Of a stretch of DNA of 64,000 bases, positions 8,198 through 15,219 are shown in pieces (within the stretch, counting starts at the first letter, position 1; each line of letters opens with the position of its first letter). The notes beneath the pieces are model-generated. The model saw only the letters and a list, made by a program, of their open reading frames with translations, did not search any database and was not told the origin of the DNA. Source of the stretch: VRUE01 sp963699225 (GTDB lineage: Bacteria > Actinomycetota > Thermoleophilia > Solirubrobacterales > 70-9). The DNA is taken from the NCBI GenBank assembly GCA_963699225.1, contig OY969423.1:1860001-1924000 (forward strand), given 5' to 3'. The translations under genes were made by a program, and so were the position numbers.

Positions 8198-10024
8198 CTA
8201 GCGCTTGGCGCGGTGCTTCCTGACCTTCACGCACTTCAGCTTGCCGTGCACCCTCTTCTTTTTGAAGCCCTTGCGGCACTTGAGCGGCTTTGGAGCGGGC
8301 GTTGGAGCGGTTACCGGCGGGGGCGAGAGCACGGGAGGGACCGATGACTGCGAGCCCCCACTGGAGGGCGGACAGAGGGTCGTGTTTTCGCTGCAGGTTT
8401 CGGCGACCGTGGAGAACCCACTGTCAGTGCCGGTTCCGGTGCCGGAGTTGTTGGTCGCGACGACCCGAAAGCGGTACGCGGTGCCGGCGGTGAGCCCGCT
8501 GGGTTTGGCCGTGACAGAGACGGGGCCGTTGCCGCTCGGCGACGGTGAGCAGACTTTCGAGGCGGCGCCGCTGAACCCGGTCGCCCCGAAGGCGGCTTCC
8601 GTCACCCACTCGAAGTGGCAGTTGGAGACCGTGCCGCCCTTCGGGTCGACCGACCCACCCAGCGTCGCCGTCGTCTTGGTCAGCGCCGAAGCGGTCCCGG
8701 TCGTCGCCACGGGCGGCAGCGGCGGCAGGGTTTCGAATGCCTGCGGGCCGCCTTCGGCGTTGCCGCCATAACTGGCGATCTTGATCCGGTAGTCGTAGGC
8801 GGTGCTTGGCGTCAGACCCGCCACGGCCGCACTGATCTGCGTGCTCGCGTCTTCGCCGAGCAGCGGTGGGCAGGCGGCGGCTTTGGCGTTGGCGAAGCCG
8901 TTGGCCAGGAAGTCGGCGTGATTGGTGTATTCGAACCCGCAGCTGGTCAGCGTGTGGCCCTTGGGGTTGACGGTGGCGCGCAGCGTCGCCGTCACCTGAC
9001 CCAGCGGGGAGGGCGCGGCCGTGGCGGCAGTCGGCGCCGGGATCGAACCGGTCGGTTCGAAGACCCAGAGCCTCTTGCCGCCTGGATCGCTGAGGTAGAC
9101 CGCGTGCGTGGTCCAGTTCACCGCCAGCTGACCGGTGACGATTTCGAGTTGCGAGGGGCTGACCAGGCCCTCGCCAAAGTCGTCGAACTCGCTGCCGGAT
9201 GAGTCATAGGCGACGACGTGGTAGCGCCCGCCTTCCAGGTCGCCGACGAGGACGGCTCCGCTCGAGCCGTCAATCGCGACCGCGACCGCGCCATCCCCAC
9301 TCTGCAGGGTCGACGCGTACGCGTAGGAGCCGCCGGACGGAGCGAGCTTGACGACCCGACCGCTGCCGGCATCGACGACGTAGAGGTTTCCGGCCGCATC
9401 GAAGGCGACTGCCTGCGGGGTCGAGAAGGGGCCGCCCGGGCAGGCGCCGCAGGTGATCGAGCCTTCCAGCGTTCCGGAGGCGCTGAAGATCTGCACGCTG
9501 CCGGTGACGTTGTTGGGAAAGAAGAGACGCCCCGCCGAATCTGCGGCCAGGGTCGCAGCCTGGGCGTTGGCGGGGGCAAACGAGGTGCCGAGGACGCCGG
9601 CAGAGGAGAACGTGCTGACCTTCGGTTCGCCTTTCTGACCAAACGGAGTGGACCCTTCGACCTGGTAGGCGTAAATGCCGTGGGTGACGGGGTTGACCGC
9701 GACTGAGACGAAGAGGTCCTGCCCGCCGGTGCCAAACGGGGAGTTTGCGGTCGGCGTTCCGGAGGCGTTCAACTGCTCGATCTCGCCGGGCTTCACGTTA
9801 GAGAGTTCAGCGCTCGCCTCGGCCACGTAGATGACCTGGCTGCTCTGGTCGACCGCGACCCCGATCGGGCCTTCGTCGGTCACCGGAATCGAGGGAGCGG
9901 TCGAGTTCAGCCGGTAGCCGGGAGCTGCCGGAGCGGCCGGCGCCGCAAGCGCCAGCGCGGTGACGGACGCGAGCGCGATCGACAAAACCGCGCGGTGGCG
10001 CACAGAAAACGGTCTCGACAACAT
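8198..10024 (-). CDS. NHL-repeat surface protein with two fibronectin-III-like domains
   Basis: The likely product of about 608 residues has a signal peptide (HRAVLSIALASVTALALAAP), an NHL-type six-bladed propeller (about 40-330, e.g. AVAFDAAGNLYVVDAGSGRV), two Fn3-like domains (about 335-430 and 440-535, each ending in YDYRIKIASYG or YRFRVVATNN), a Pro-rich linker, and a basic tail (CRKGFKKKRVHGKLKC). The start ATG 10024 follows GGGGAGGCAGGA; an upstream in-frame ATG at 10156 would add 44 residues without a signal sequence. It resembles the 2022-5726 protein in domain order and tail, so both are probably cell-envelope displayed. Function unknown. Confidence 0.85.
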   Translation of the reverse strand: MLSRPFSVRHRAVLSIALASVTALALAAPAAPAAPGYRLNSTAPSIPVTDEGPIGVAVDQSSQVIYVAEASAELSNVKPGEIEQLNASGTPTANSPFGTGGQDLFVSVAVNPVTHGIYAYQVEGSTPFGQKGEPKVSTFSSAGVLGTSFAPANAQAATLAADSAGRLFFPNNVTGSVQIFSASGTLEGSITCGACPGGPFSTPQAVAFDAAGNLYVVDAGSGRVVKLAPSGGSYAYASTLQSGDGAVAVAIDGSSGAVLVGDLEGGRYHVVAYDSSGSEFDDFGEGLVSPSQLEIVTGQLAVNWTTHAVYLSDPGGKRLWVFEPTGSIPAPTAATAAPSPLGQVTATLRATVNPKGHTLTSCGFEYTNHADFLANGFANAKAAACPPLLGEDASTQISAAVAGLTPSTAYDYRIKIASYGGNAEGGPQAFETLPPLPPVATTGTASALTKTTATLGGSVDPKGGTVSNCHFEWVTEAAFGATGFSGAASKVCSPSPSGNGPVSVTAKPSGLTAGTAYRFRVVATNNSGTGTGTDSGFSTVAETCSENTTLCPPSSGGSQSSVPPVLSPPPVTAPTPAPKPLKCRKGFKKKRVHGKLKCVKVRKHRAKR

Positions 10025-10124
10025 TCCTGCCTCCCCTGCCATAAGTACCAGGACGTTTACGGGACCGCCCGTCAAGTTAGCGCAAGGGCGCCATCTCCCC
10101 TTTAAGGGTTTGTGGCGCCGCCGC

Positions 10125-10802
10125 TCAGTCGCCGAGCTCGGCGCGCAGCGCGTCAAGCCCGGCGCGCAGCTCCGCCACTTCGCGCTCGAGGCGCGTGAGG
10201 CGGTCCTCCGCGGGCTTCAGCTCGGCCGGGAGCTGCTCGGCGGACTCAGTCTCCGGGTCACCCGACTCGCGGTCCGGAGACAAATCGATGGGCGGAGTGG
10301 GAACCACGGCGGCTGGCGACGAGCCGCCGAGCAGCTGCTCGTAGCGGTCCTCCTTCTGTCCCGGCTGGCGCTCGTGGCGAGCGACCTGGCCCCGTTCGAC
10401 CAACCGCTCGAGCGTGGCCTGCACGGCGGCGAGGTCGGCGGAGTCGTGCAGGCGCTGGCCCCGCTGCTTCAGCTCGCCCGGAGTCTGCGGCCCGCGCAGC
10501 ATCAGGACGGCGAGCAGAGAAACCTCGGCGTCGTCGAGCCCGAAGGCCTGGTCGAGCAGGTGGCGATACTTGCGAGCGCGGCTGCCGGCGCCGCTGGCGA
10601 GTCGGGTCCACCCTCGTAAGGCAAGCCGGCGAAGCGCCTCGACCACGGCCTGCTCGTCGTAGTCGACGACCGGGTCGCGGTTGGTCGACTGGTTACAGGC
10701 GAGGCGCAGGGCGTTGAGCGAGAGCGGGTAGGCATCCGGCGTCGTGTGCTGCTTCTCGACCAGACAGCCGAGCACGCGGATCTCTACGGCGTCGGGCTCC
10801 AA
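10125..10802 (-). CDS. YceH-like (DUF480) winged-helix protein
   Basis: The first about 160 residues match the YceH/DUF480 pattern: EIRVLGCLVEKQHTTPDAYP, then ALRLACNQSTNRDPV and LLAVLMLRGPQTPGEL, which form two winged-helix folds. The C-terminal 60 residues are a polar linker and a short coiled coil (LTRLEREVAELRAGLDALRA). The start is probably TTG at 10802, directly after the pyrE stop, because homology begins only there; the frame itself is open up to 10934 inside pyrE. It is last in a minus-strand run with pyrE, an SDR, a membrane protein and an L,D-transpeptidase. The biochemical role of the family is not established. Confidence 0.85.
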   Translation of the reverse strand: MEPDAVEIRVLGCLVEKQHTTPDAYPLSLNALRLACNQSTNRDPVVDYDEQAVVEALRRLALRGWTRLASGAGSRARKYRHLLDQAFGLDDAEVSLLAVLMLRGPQTPGELKQRGQRLHDSADLAAVQATLERLVERGQVARHERQPGQKEDRYEQLLGGSSPAAVVPTPPIDLSPDRESGDPETESAEQLPAELKPAEDRLTRLEREVAELRAGLDALRAELGD

Positions 10803-10803
10803 C

Positions 10804-11379
10804 TCAGTCGCGGTCCGGGCGATCCGGGTAGATCTCGTCGATCGTGACCAGGGCGCGGCACGGGACGCCTGCGGCTGCGGCGATTGCCTCCACGCCACCG
10901 GCGAGGCGATCGACGACGACGAGTGCGCCGGCAATCTCCAGATTCTGCTCGCGGATCCGTTCGAGCGCTTCGATCGTCGAGCCTCCCGTCGTCACCGTGT
11001 CCTCGATCACCAGGCAGCGCGCACCCTCCTCGACCGAACCCTCGACCCAGCGCTGCATGCCGTACTGCTTGCGCTCGCCACGGACGAAGAAGCCCACCAG
11101 ATCCCTGCCGGCCGGGACCGCAAGCGCCGCACAGGCGGGAGGAATCGCCGCCGTCGCCGGGCCGCCGACAGCCGTGGCACCGACCTCGGCAGCGACCTCG
11201 GCAATCAGCTCTCCGGCGGCGAGGAAGCCGGCGGGGCGCAGCAGCGCTCGCCGCGCGTCGACGTAGTACTGCGCCGTCGCGCCGCTGGAGAGCGTCACCT
11301 CGCCGAGGATCAGCGAGTGCTCGCGCAGCTCGGCGAGCAGGGTCTCCTTGGCGGCGGCGAGGTCGGGCATGCGGCGCAC
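10804..11379 (-). CDS. pyrE: Orotate phosphoribosyltransferase
   Basis: PyrE converts orotate and PRPP to orotidine 5'-monophosphate in cytosolic pyrimidine synthesis. The 191-residue length is normal. The PRPP-binding loop of type I phosphoribosyltransferases is visible as CLVIEDTVTTGGST (about 124-137), with the catalytic basic loop VRGERKQYG before it and SLILGEVTLSSGATAQYYVD near the N-terminus. ATG 11379 or ATG 11370 could be the start. The YceH-like gene begins 1 nt after its stop, so the two are cotranscribed. No attenuator was seen. Confidence 0.95.
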   Translation of the reverse strand: MRRMPDLAAAKETLLAELREHSLILGEVTLSSGATAQYYVDARRALLRPAGFLAAGELIAEVAAEVGATAVGGPATAAIPPACAALAVPAGRDLVGFFVRGERKQYGMQRWVEGSVEEGARCLVIEDTVTTGGSTIEALERIREQNLEIAGALVVVDRLAGGVEAIAAAAGVPCRALVTIDEIYPDRPDRD

Positions 11380-11413
11380 ATCCTACGGTCGCCGCGACGC
11401 CGGCGAGATCGGG

Positions 11414-12358
11414 CTAGCCGCGCGCCGCCGGGTCCGCGAAGCCCCGGCGCCAGCTCGGGTAGCGCGGCTGCCAACCGAGCTCCCGCTTGGCCTTGGCGTT
11501 GGAGGCGCCGCGCTGACTCGTCGTCATCGCCGCCGCGGCGGGGCCGGCGACGAGGCGAGCAAGCCAGGCGGGCACTCGCCGTGGCTTCTTCGCCCCCACC
11601 GTCCGGGCGAAGGCCGGCGCCCACTCACTCAGCGGCGCCGGCTCGTCGTCGACCACGTTGTAGACGCCGGGGTCGCCGCGCTCCACCGCGGCCACCGTGG
11701 CGCTCGCCGCGTCCTCGACCTGGATGAAGGAGAAGGTCCCGGTGCCCCTGCCGACGATCGGCATCCGTCGCTTGTGAAAGTCCTCGGTCTGGGAGCCGTC
11801 GCGGTCGTAGTAGGTGCCGGGGCCGTAGAACCAGCCGTAGCGCAGCACAACGCCCTCCAGCCCTTCCGTCCCCGTCACCTGCCGCTCGAGCTCGGCCAGC
11901 GCCTTGCCGGCCTCGCCGAACTGCCCGGACACCTCCGCGAATGCGGGCGCATCCTCCCCCTTCACCCAGTCACCCTCGGCGGCGTAGAAGAAGGCAACGC
12001 TCGCCGCGATCAGGCGCCGCGCACCCGCAGCTTTCGCCGCCGCGACCAGGTTGCGTGTCCCGTCGATGCGCAAGCGGTTGGTCGGGGCCAGCGGGTTGTC
12101 CTTGCCTTTCGGGTCGAGCCGCGGCGGCAGCGAGGTCAGCTCGTGGATCACAACCTCCGGAGCCGCCTCGCGGACCGCGTTCTCTAGCGTCGCCGCGTCG
12201 AAGACATCGCAGACGACCGCCTTGGCGCCCACCGCGCGGATCGCCTCCGCTTTCTCCTCGCGCCGCGTCATCCCCGTCACCTCGTGGCCCGCCGCCAGCA
12301 ATCGACGAACCAGCGGCCTGCCGATCGCCCCACTCGCACCCGCGACGAAGACCTTCAT
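11414..12358 (-). CDS. NAD(P)-dependent epimerase/dehydratase-like SDR
   Basis: The 314-residue protein starts with the extended-SDR nucleotide-binding strand and glycine motif (VFVAGASGAIGRPLVRRLLA, G at 7, 10 and 13), followed by an Asp-containing second strand (CDVFDAATLE). A clear YxxxK triad is not obvious; RYGWFYGPGTYY occupies the position where extended SDRs carry their substrate loop, so it may be an atypical SDR. C-terminal residues near ELGWQPRYPSWRRGF are typical of epimerase-like proteins. It sits 34 nt upstream of pyrE and 10 nt after a small membrane-protein gene. The substrate is unknown. Confidence 0.85.
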   Translation of the reverse strand: MKVFVAGASGAIGRPLVRRLLAAGHEVTGMTRREEKAEAIRAVGAKAVVCDVFDAATLENAVREAAPEVVIHELTSLPPRLDPKGKDNPLAPTNRLRIDGTRNLVAAAKAAGARRLIAASVAFFYAAEGDWVKGEDAPAFAEVSGQFGEAGKALAELERQVTGTEGLEGVVLRYGWFYGPGTYYDRDGSQTEDFHKRRMPIVGRGTGTFSFIQVEDAASATVAAVERGDPGVYNVVDDEPAPLSEWAPAFARTVGAKKPRRVPAWLARLVAGPAAAAMTTSQRGASNAKAKRELGWQPRYPSWRRGFADPAARG

Positions 12359-12368
12359 CCTGCACCTC

Positions 12369-12767
12369 CTACTCGTGGTCTGCGGCGTTCAGCCTTTCCG
12401 ATACCCGCGCCAGCCAGGCAGCGGCCACGCCGCCGAAAGCGATGAACAGAGTGTCGCTCCAGCCGCGCGCCTCGCTCTTCGCTTCACCCGTGTCAAAAGC
12501 ATGGTTGAGCGCGTGGAAGCCGTACCAGAGCGCTCCCAGCCAGAGGATCGGCGCCCGCCAAGAAGCCCGCCAGATCGAGATCGCCACCGCCACCCCGAAG
12601 GCCAGCATGAAGGCGCCGACGTCGCCCACGTAATGGGAGTTCTCGATCCCGTAGTGGCCGATCTGATCGAAGAAGGTGTCTGGCGCAATCAGCGCCATCC
12701 CTCCGGTGACGACGTGCCAGGCGGCGATTACGAAAAGAACCGCCTTCAGGGCTCTCTCGCTGATCAC
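12369..12767 (-). CDS. Small four-helix membrane protein, unknown function
   Basis: This 132-residue protein has four predicted membrane segments (about 8-28, 45-65, 70-90, 105-122), with the polar motif WYGFHALNHAFD between helices three and four and FFDQIGHYGIEN after the first. Such His-containing small membrane proteins are common in actinobacteria and often annotated only as conserved hypothetical. It is packed between the L,D-transpeptidase (12 nt) and the SDR gene (10 nt) on the same strand. I do not recognise a specific family. Confidence 0.75.
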   Translation of the reverse strand: MISERALKAVLFVIAAWHVVTGGMALIAPDTFFDQIGHYGIENSHYVGDVGAFMLAFGVAVAISIWRASWRAPILWLGALWYGFHALNHAFDTGEAKSEARGWSDTLFIAFGGVAAAWLARVSERLNAADHE

Positions 12768-12779
12768 CGGCGATCCTCG

Positions 12780-13751
12780 CTAGAAGACGAAGATGCTCTC
12801 GCCGTAATTCAATTGTTCGTAGATCCGCGGCTGGTCGGCGATGAAGGTGCGCACGCAGCCGTGGCTGGCGGCGTAGGTCGGCACTTCGTGGTAGCCGTGG
12901 ACGGCATAGCCGTTGTGCCAGTAGAAGGAGTAGTACATGCCCTCCGAGTTGTAGCCCGGTTCCTGGCGGTAGAAGCTGTAGTGCCCGGTCACCGTCGGCG
13001 TCGAGGGCTTGCCGGTCGAGACCGGGTAGATCGCGAAGGGCTTGTCGCCCTTGGTGAGGACGAGGACCTGCTTGTCGAGCGGCACCTCGGCGTGTTCGCC
13101 GGCGTTCGGATACTTGACCTTGTAGCCGCCGCGGCCACCGAAGACGCTCTTGACCAGGCCCTTGCCGGCCCGCTCAGTGCGCGCTTGGCCGTTGACCTTG
13201 CGGTAGGCGAGCACCTCGCGGCCAGTGCGGCCGTCGAAGCACTTGCCGCCGCCGGCGTTGTAGCCGAGCTTCGCCATCGCCTGCTTGAAGCCGCCGACGA
13301 CCTTGCTGCACTGACCGGCGTGCAGGGCGGGGAAGCTGACGCCCCAGCTCTTGCGCACGGTGGCGTCGGCGCCGAGGACCGCGGTGGCGACGTGCTTCGC
13401 CGCGGCCGCGTACTTGCCGTCTTCGCGGACGACGATCGAGGCGCTGAAGCTGCCGCTGCCTCCCTTGCCGGGTTGGACCGCGGCCTGGCGGGCGAGCAGC
13501 TTGTGGCCGTTCAGGTAAAAGGTCACTTCGACGTGCTGGCCGGCCATGAACGGCGTGATCGTCCCGTTGACCGGCACCGTGTCGTAGATCCCAGCCTTGC
13601 CGCCATGCAGGTGCCCGACCTGGATCGAGACCGTGGCATCCGGCGGACCGGTGGGTTTCACCGGCACAGGCGCCGCGCCAAACGCAACCGGTGCCGCTGC
13701 CAGTGCAAGCAGGGCAAAGACGATCAGGGTGGGACCGAGGCGGCGACTCAC
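12780..13751 (-). CDS. Secreted L,D-transpeptidase (YkuD domain)
   Basis: The 323-residue enzyme has a signal peptide (TLIVFALLALAAAPVAFGA), an N-terminal beta-rich region (about 30-165), a short segment with two cysteines resembling a peptidoglycan-binding module, and a C-terminal YkuD catalytic domain (about 205-323). The active-site signature is HGYHEVPTYAASHGCVR, with nucleophile Cys299. It would form 3-3 cross-links or attach proteins to peptidoglycan in the envelope. ATG 13751 is the only sensible start before the signal peptide. It is first in a minus-strand run of five genes, and the tRNA-like RNA lies divergently upstream. Confidence 0.93.
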   Translation of the reverse strand: MSRRLGPTLIVFALLALAAAPVAFGAAPVPVKPTGPPDATVSIQVGHLHGGKAGIYDTVPVNGTITPFMAGQHVEVTFYLNGHKLLARQAAVQPGKGGSGSFSASIVVREDGKYAAAAKHVATAVLGADATVRKSWGVSFPALHAGQCSKVVGGFKQAMAKLGYNAGGGKCFDGRTGREVLAYRKVNGQARTERAGKGLVKSVFGGRGGYKVKYPNAGEHAEVPLDKQVLVLTKGDKPFAIYPVSTGKPSTPTVTGHYSFYRQEPGYNSEGMYYSFYWHNGYAVHGYHEVPTYAASHGCVRTFIADQPRIYEQLNYGESIFVF

Positions 13752-13825
13752 GGGCTGGATTCTTACCGATCGCGCGGTCGGGGTGACGAAAGAGTCAATT
13801 CTTTGTCAAATAAGACGCGCGTCTC

Positions 13826-13853
13826 TTGATTTGCCAGATGACGCCAATACGTT
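13826..13853 (+). promoter_or_regulatory. Probable promoter of the tRNA-like RNA
   Basis: TTGATT (13826-13831) and TACGTT (13848-13853) are separated by 16 nt. Start of transcription 6-8 nt downstream would fall at about 13859-13861, exactly at the base of the 12-bp stem that closes the RNA. Confidence 0.45.
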
Positions 13854-13858
13854 CGGCG

Positions 13859-13955
13859 CAGCGGAGGGCGATGCCGATGGGTATCGGCGACCGATTGACA
13901 CTCGGAAGTCCGGGCCTATGGTCCGGATGGGGTTCGAGTCCCCCGCCCTCCGCTG
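13859..13955 (+). tRNA. tRNA-like RNA with selenocysteine/allo-tRNA architecture, anticodon GAC
   Basis: The gene-free gap 13752-14063 contains a cloverleaf. An 8-bp acceptor stem (13863-13870 with 13944-13951) extends by 4 more pairs to 12 bp (13859-13955). Then come a 2-nt linker, a 6-bp D stem with 4-nt loop GGGT (13873-13888), an anticodon stem CCGA/TCGG with loop TTGACAC (13891-13905, anticodon GAC), an 8-bp variable arm with a 3-nt loop (13909-13927), and a 4-bp T stem with loop TTCGAGT (13929-13943). The 8-bp acceptor, 6-bp/4-nt D arm and long variable arm are those of tRNA-Sec; the total of 12 bp (8+4) matches reported allo-tRNAs. Position 73 would be G, as in tRNA-Ser/Sec. CCA is not encoded. 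It may be a regulatory RNA rather than a working tRNA. Confidence 0.6.
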
Positions 13956-14019
13956 GCTATCGAAGCGCTTGATAGCCTGATTCAACGAGTGTCAGTCGGT
14001 TAGGGGTGTTAACACCCCT
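13956..14019 (+). ncRNA. Structured 3' tail of the tRNA-like transcript
   Basis: Downstream of the cloverleaf, GCTATC/GATAGC forms a hairpin (13956-13976). Next, 13986-14000 is complementary over 15 positions (one G-U pair) to the anticodon arm 13890-13904. The 18-nt palindrome AGGGGTGTTAACACCCCT (14002-14019) forms a further hairpin. The pairing with the anticodon arm crosses the acceptor stem, so it is either a pseudoknot or an alternative fold. Confidence 0.5.
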
Positions 14020-14028
14020 TTCGCCCTG

Positions 14029-14054
14029 AAACGGCCCGCTACGGCGGGCCGTTT
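14029..14054 (+). terminator. Intrinsic terminator of the tRNA-like transcript
   Basis: AAACGGCCCGC (14029-14039) pairs with GCGGGCCGTTT (14044-14054) around a TACG tetraloop and is followed by CTTTG. It could also serve the convergent protease gene that ends at 14064. Confidence 0.75.
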
Positions 14055-14063
14055 CTTTGCCCG

Positions 14064-14774
14064 CTACTGCCCGAGCAGGGCCACCGAGTTATTCAGCATG
14101 TGCAGCAGGATTCCGGGCCAGATCGAGCCGGTCTTCTCGTAGAGCAGGGCGAGGATAAAGCCGAAGACCATCAGCGGCGGCACGGCGCTGACTCCGGTCG
14201 TCGCGTGCAAGCCACCGAAGATCAAGCCGCTGACGAGCGCTGCGGCGATCCTGGGCCAGCGCTCGCGCAGGCCGCCGAAGAGAAAGCCGCGGAAGCAGAC
14301 CTCCTCGCTGATCGGGGCGGCGATCACGATCAGCAGGACCTGGACCGGCACCGTGCCGAAGTCTTCGGCGATGTCCTTCTGGTGCGGTTCGCCGAAGATC
14401 GCCGTGTAGGCGATCGCGAAGACCAGGTAGGCGCCGATCGCGGCGAACATCCACTTGATCGCGCCGGGGCGGAAGCGCCGCAGGCCGAGCCGGGACAGGG
14501 CTTGACGCACGGTCGCCCCCCGGACGGCGGCGATCGCGATCGGCACCAGCAGGAAGCCGAGCGCGGTGGCCAGCTGCACGAAGGCGTTGGCGGCGTCGCT
14601 CAGTTCCCCGCCCGAGGGCGGATTGTCGATGATCAGCGCCGGGACCGAGAGCACGATCCCGGTCCCGAGCGCCAGCAGCACTCCTAGGACCGCGGCCCAT
14701 GGCCCCCAATTGGCGTACGGAAAGTTGAGCCGGGAGGGCTGCCCGACTCCCCCCACCTCTAAGTTGGTCGCCAT
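14064..14774 (-). CDS. CPBP-family intramembrane metalloprotease (CAAX/Abi type)
   Basis: The protein of about 236 residues has around seven membrane segments and the three CPBP signatures: EEVCFRG (EExxxR) with GGLRERWP, then FGGLHATTG, then HMLNNSVALLG near the C-terminus. These residues form the metal-dependent active site of Rce1-like proteases; the bacterial substrates are usually unknown. I chose ATG 14774 because hydrophobic sequence begins soon after; the frame is open up to 14984 inside the neighbour. This ATG overlaps the start codon of the divergent MscS gene in the tetranucleotide CATG, leaving no room for leaders, so both may be leaderless. Confidence 0.85.
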   Translation of the reverse strand: MATNLEVGGVGQPSRLNFPYANWGPWAAVLGVLLALGTGIVLSVPALIIDNPPSGGELSDAANAFVQLATALGFLLVPIAIAAVRGATVRQALSRLGLRRFRPGAIKWMFAAIGAYLVFAIAYTAIFGEPHQKDIAEDFGTVPVQVLLIVIAAPISEEVCFRGFLFGGLRERWPRIAAALVSGLIFGGLHATTGVSAVPPLMVFGFILALLYEKTGSIWPGILLHMLNNSVALLGQ

Positions 14775-15189
14775 GAGCCCCGCAGTTTCCCAGGTCTCCC
14801 GCTCGACCAAGACACGCCTGCGCTTCCTGCGCCGGCTGGTGATCCTGATCGTCTTCCTCGTCGTGGTCGCGATCGCGCTCAGCCAGTTCACCGAGCTGAA
14901 GCGGCTGGCAACCGGGATCCTCGCCTCGACCGCGGTGCTGGCGGCAATCGTCGGCTTCGCCGCCCAGCACACGATCGCCAACATGGTCGCCGGCGTTCAA
15001 CTCGCGGTCTCCCAGCCGATCAAGATCGGCGACCGCATCTCCTTCGAAGAGGTCGCCGGGCGGGTCACCGACATCACTCTCTCCTACACCTACGTCAGCC
15101 CCGGCGACGGCACGACGATCGTCATTCCCAACCAGATGCTGGTCGAGGGCATCATCCACAACCTCTCGACCGAGGACACTCAGGCCTGA
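14773..15189 (+). CDS. Minimal MscS-type mechanosensitive channel
   Basis: The 138-residue protein has a basic N-terminus, one membrane helix (about 21-42), the Ala/Gly-rich pore helix (ASTAVLAAIVGFAAQHTIAN, about 54-73), and the MscS beta-domain (IKIGDRISFEEVAGRVTDIT through IPNQMLVEGIIHNLS). It stops there, lacking the large C-terminal alpha/beta cage and the two extra N-terminal helices of E. coli MscS (about 286 residues). It probably assembles as a small osmotic or ion channel. ATG 14773 overlaps the start of the divergent protease gene; TTG 14764 in frame is an alternative. Confidence 0.85.
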   Translation: MSPAVSQVSRSTKTRLRFLRRLVILIVFLVVVAIALSQFTELKRLATGILASTAVLAAIVGFAAQHTIANMVAGVQLAVSQPIKIGDRISFEEVAGRVTDITLSYTYVSPGDGTTIVIPNQMLVEGIIHNLSTEDTQA

Positions 15190-15219
15190 GCCGTACCTGG
15201 GCCGAAGTACCCTCTGCCC

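Noticed and set aside
12051..13829. A 592-codon open frame on the plus strand
   Set aside because: It is antisense to the SDR, membrane protein and L,D-transpeptidase genes, which carry clear catalytic motifs; its product is Arg/Val/Asp-rich shadow composition without any domain.
13863..13952. Ordinary tRNA-Val (GAC)
   Set aside because: The loop TTGACAC fits GAC, but the 6-bp D stem, 8-bp variable arm and 8-bp acceptor are not those of any tRNA-Val.
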